This document shows, piece by piece, positions 15,438 to 16,088 of a stretch of DNA of 16,088 nt (its first letter is position 1; every line of letters starts with the position of its first letter). This DNA is from Oscillospiraceae bacterium UBA3851 (GTDB lineage Bacteria; Bacillota; Clostridia; Oscillospirales; Oscillospiraceae), in contig DGHJ01000056.1 of assembly GCA_002392625.1 (NCBI GenBank), forward strand, positions 21,177-37,264, read 5' to 3'. The notes under the pieces were generated by a model that saw nothing but the letters and a program-made list of their open reading frames with translations, was not told where the DNA came from and searched no databases. The position numbers were made by a program, and so were the translations under genes.

Positions 15438-16088
15438 TTATTCCTCGTCGGAAAAGGCGGAGGGCAGCTTCCGGAGCCACAGGCTGTAGACCGCACCGGC
15501 CACGATGGTGGCGCCGATATAGACCCATTCGCCCCAGGCCATCTCTGCCGACAACATAGAGAGGATATCCACCACGGCGTGGGCGATGATGCAGGGCAGC
15601 AGGCTGCCGCTCTTATAGTAGACCATGGTCAGAATGAAGCCCCAGGCGATGGCAAAGACAACCATGAGAAGATTATCCACAATGTCTATCCCTGCCAGCA
15701 GATTGACGATGTGGCCGATGCCGAAGGTCACGGCGGAGACGATGACGGCGACCTTGGGGCCGTCCTTCTTCAGCAAGACGCGGAACAGGAAGCCCCGGAA
15801 GATCATCTCCTCCACGAAGCCCACCAGAGCCATGGAGCCGATGGCGTACCACAGCGCGCCGCCGGCGTAATTCGGGTGCACGCCGTCCCAGATATTGCCG
15901 GTGGACAGGATCCACATGGGGATGAAGTACAGACACCCACGGAGATTCTGCGGCCGAGCGGCGACGCCCAGCTTCTTCCACAGGGGGATGGCGGTGGTAA
16001 CGACGGCGATGACGGCAGCCACGGCGGCCAGGCCCAGGAGCGATTGCAGGCTCCCGTCGCCGTACTCACCCCGGATGGGAATGGTCAC
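15438..16088 (-). CDS. CPBP family intramembrane glutamic endopeptidase (5' end outside the window)
   Basis: At least 216 residues of a multi-helix membrane protein; the frame is open to the window edge. The first visible codon is GTG, but without upstream sequence a start cannot be judged, so treat it as partial. CPBP (Abi/CAAX-protease) motifs are complete: EEMIFRG with E93, E94 and R98 (visible-residue numbering), FGIGH ending in H126, and HAVVD (170-174) providing the second histidine. In the family these residues form the active site inside the membrane. Roles range from prenyl-protein processing to bacteriocin self-immunity and signalling; nothing here decides between them. No bacteriocin gene is seen. 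The stop is followed by about 180 nt before the LytTR start. Confidence 0.9.
   Translation of the reverse strand: MTIPIRGEYGDGSLQSLLGLAAVAAVIAVVTTAIPLWKKLGVAARPQNLRGCLYFIPMWILSTGNIWDGVHPNYAGGALWYAIGSMALVGFVEEMIFRGFLFRVLLKKDGPKVAVIVSAVTFGIGHIVNLLAGIDIVDNLLMVVFAIAWGFILTMVYYKSGSLLPCIIAHAVVDILSMLSAEMAWGEWVYIGATIVAGAVYSLWLRKLPSAFSDEE

Overview
All fifteen protein genes I can support lie on the minus strand, so the window reads from right to left. The DNA is GC-rich. Genes are tightly packed with strong AGGAGG-type ribosome sites, and intergenic promoters have recognisable -10 elements (TATAAT or a close match) at normal spacing. The gene content (RecD2, ComF, an MreB/Mbl-type actin, a LytTR + DUF3021 pair, a CPBP protease) points to a GC-rich member of the Firmicutes/Clostridia, most likely an anaerobic gut lineage such as Oscillospiraceae. 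The phylum-level placement is fairly safe; the family is an inference.

Layout from upstream (right) to downstream (left). (i) 15438-16088: the 3' part of a CPBP-family intramembrane protease gene that runs off the window edge. (ii) 14366-15257: a stand-alone LytTR DNA-binding regulator followed 4 nt later by a four-helix DUF3021-type membrane protein, with its own promoter. (iii) 13334-14227: a seven-helix membrane protein with an unrecognised C-terminal soluble domain, with its own promoter. (iv) 12864-13271: a zinc-ribbon protein with a near-consensus promoter inside the end of the preceding gene, closed by a clear intrinsic terminator. (v) 12572-12796: an intergenic region with three consecutive dyads, a 12-bp direct repeat and two candidate promoters. 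(vi) 2467-12571: an apparent eight-gene transcription unit radC - uvrB - DMT transporter - ybaK - uvrA - small membrane protein - recD2 - comF, with gaps of at most 45 nt and several overlaps. (vii) 40-2318: an MreB/Mbl-type actin gene with its own good promoter, followed 53 nt later by a class I/II aminotransferase gene. A perfect 22-bp palindrome at the window edge probably starts that unit's terminator.

The centre of the window is a DNA-repair and recombination operon. UvrA and UvrB recognise damage, RecD2 is a 5'-3' helicase, RadC is a JAB-domain protein of uncertain role, and ComF is a PRTase-fold protein tied to DNA uptake. Two non-repair genes (a DMT transporter and a Cys-tRNA(Pro)-type deacylase) are embedded in it and translationally coupled. 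uvrC is not in the window. I see no CRISPR array, rRNA, tRNA, IS element or prophage gene. The most unusual sequence is the structured region upstream of radC; the most open proteins are the 108-aa protein between uvrA and recD2 and the seven-helix protein next to the LytTR pair.
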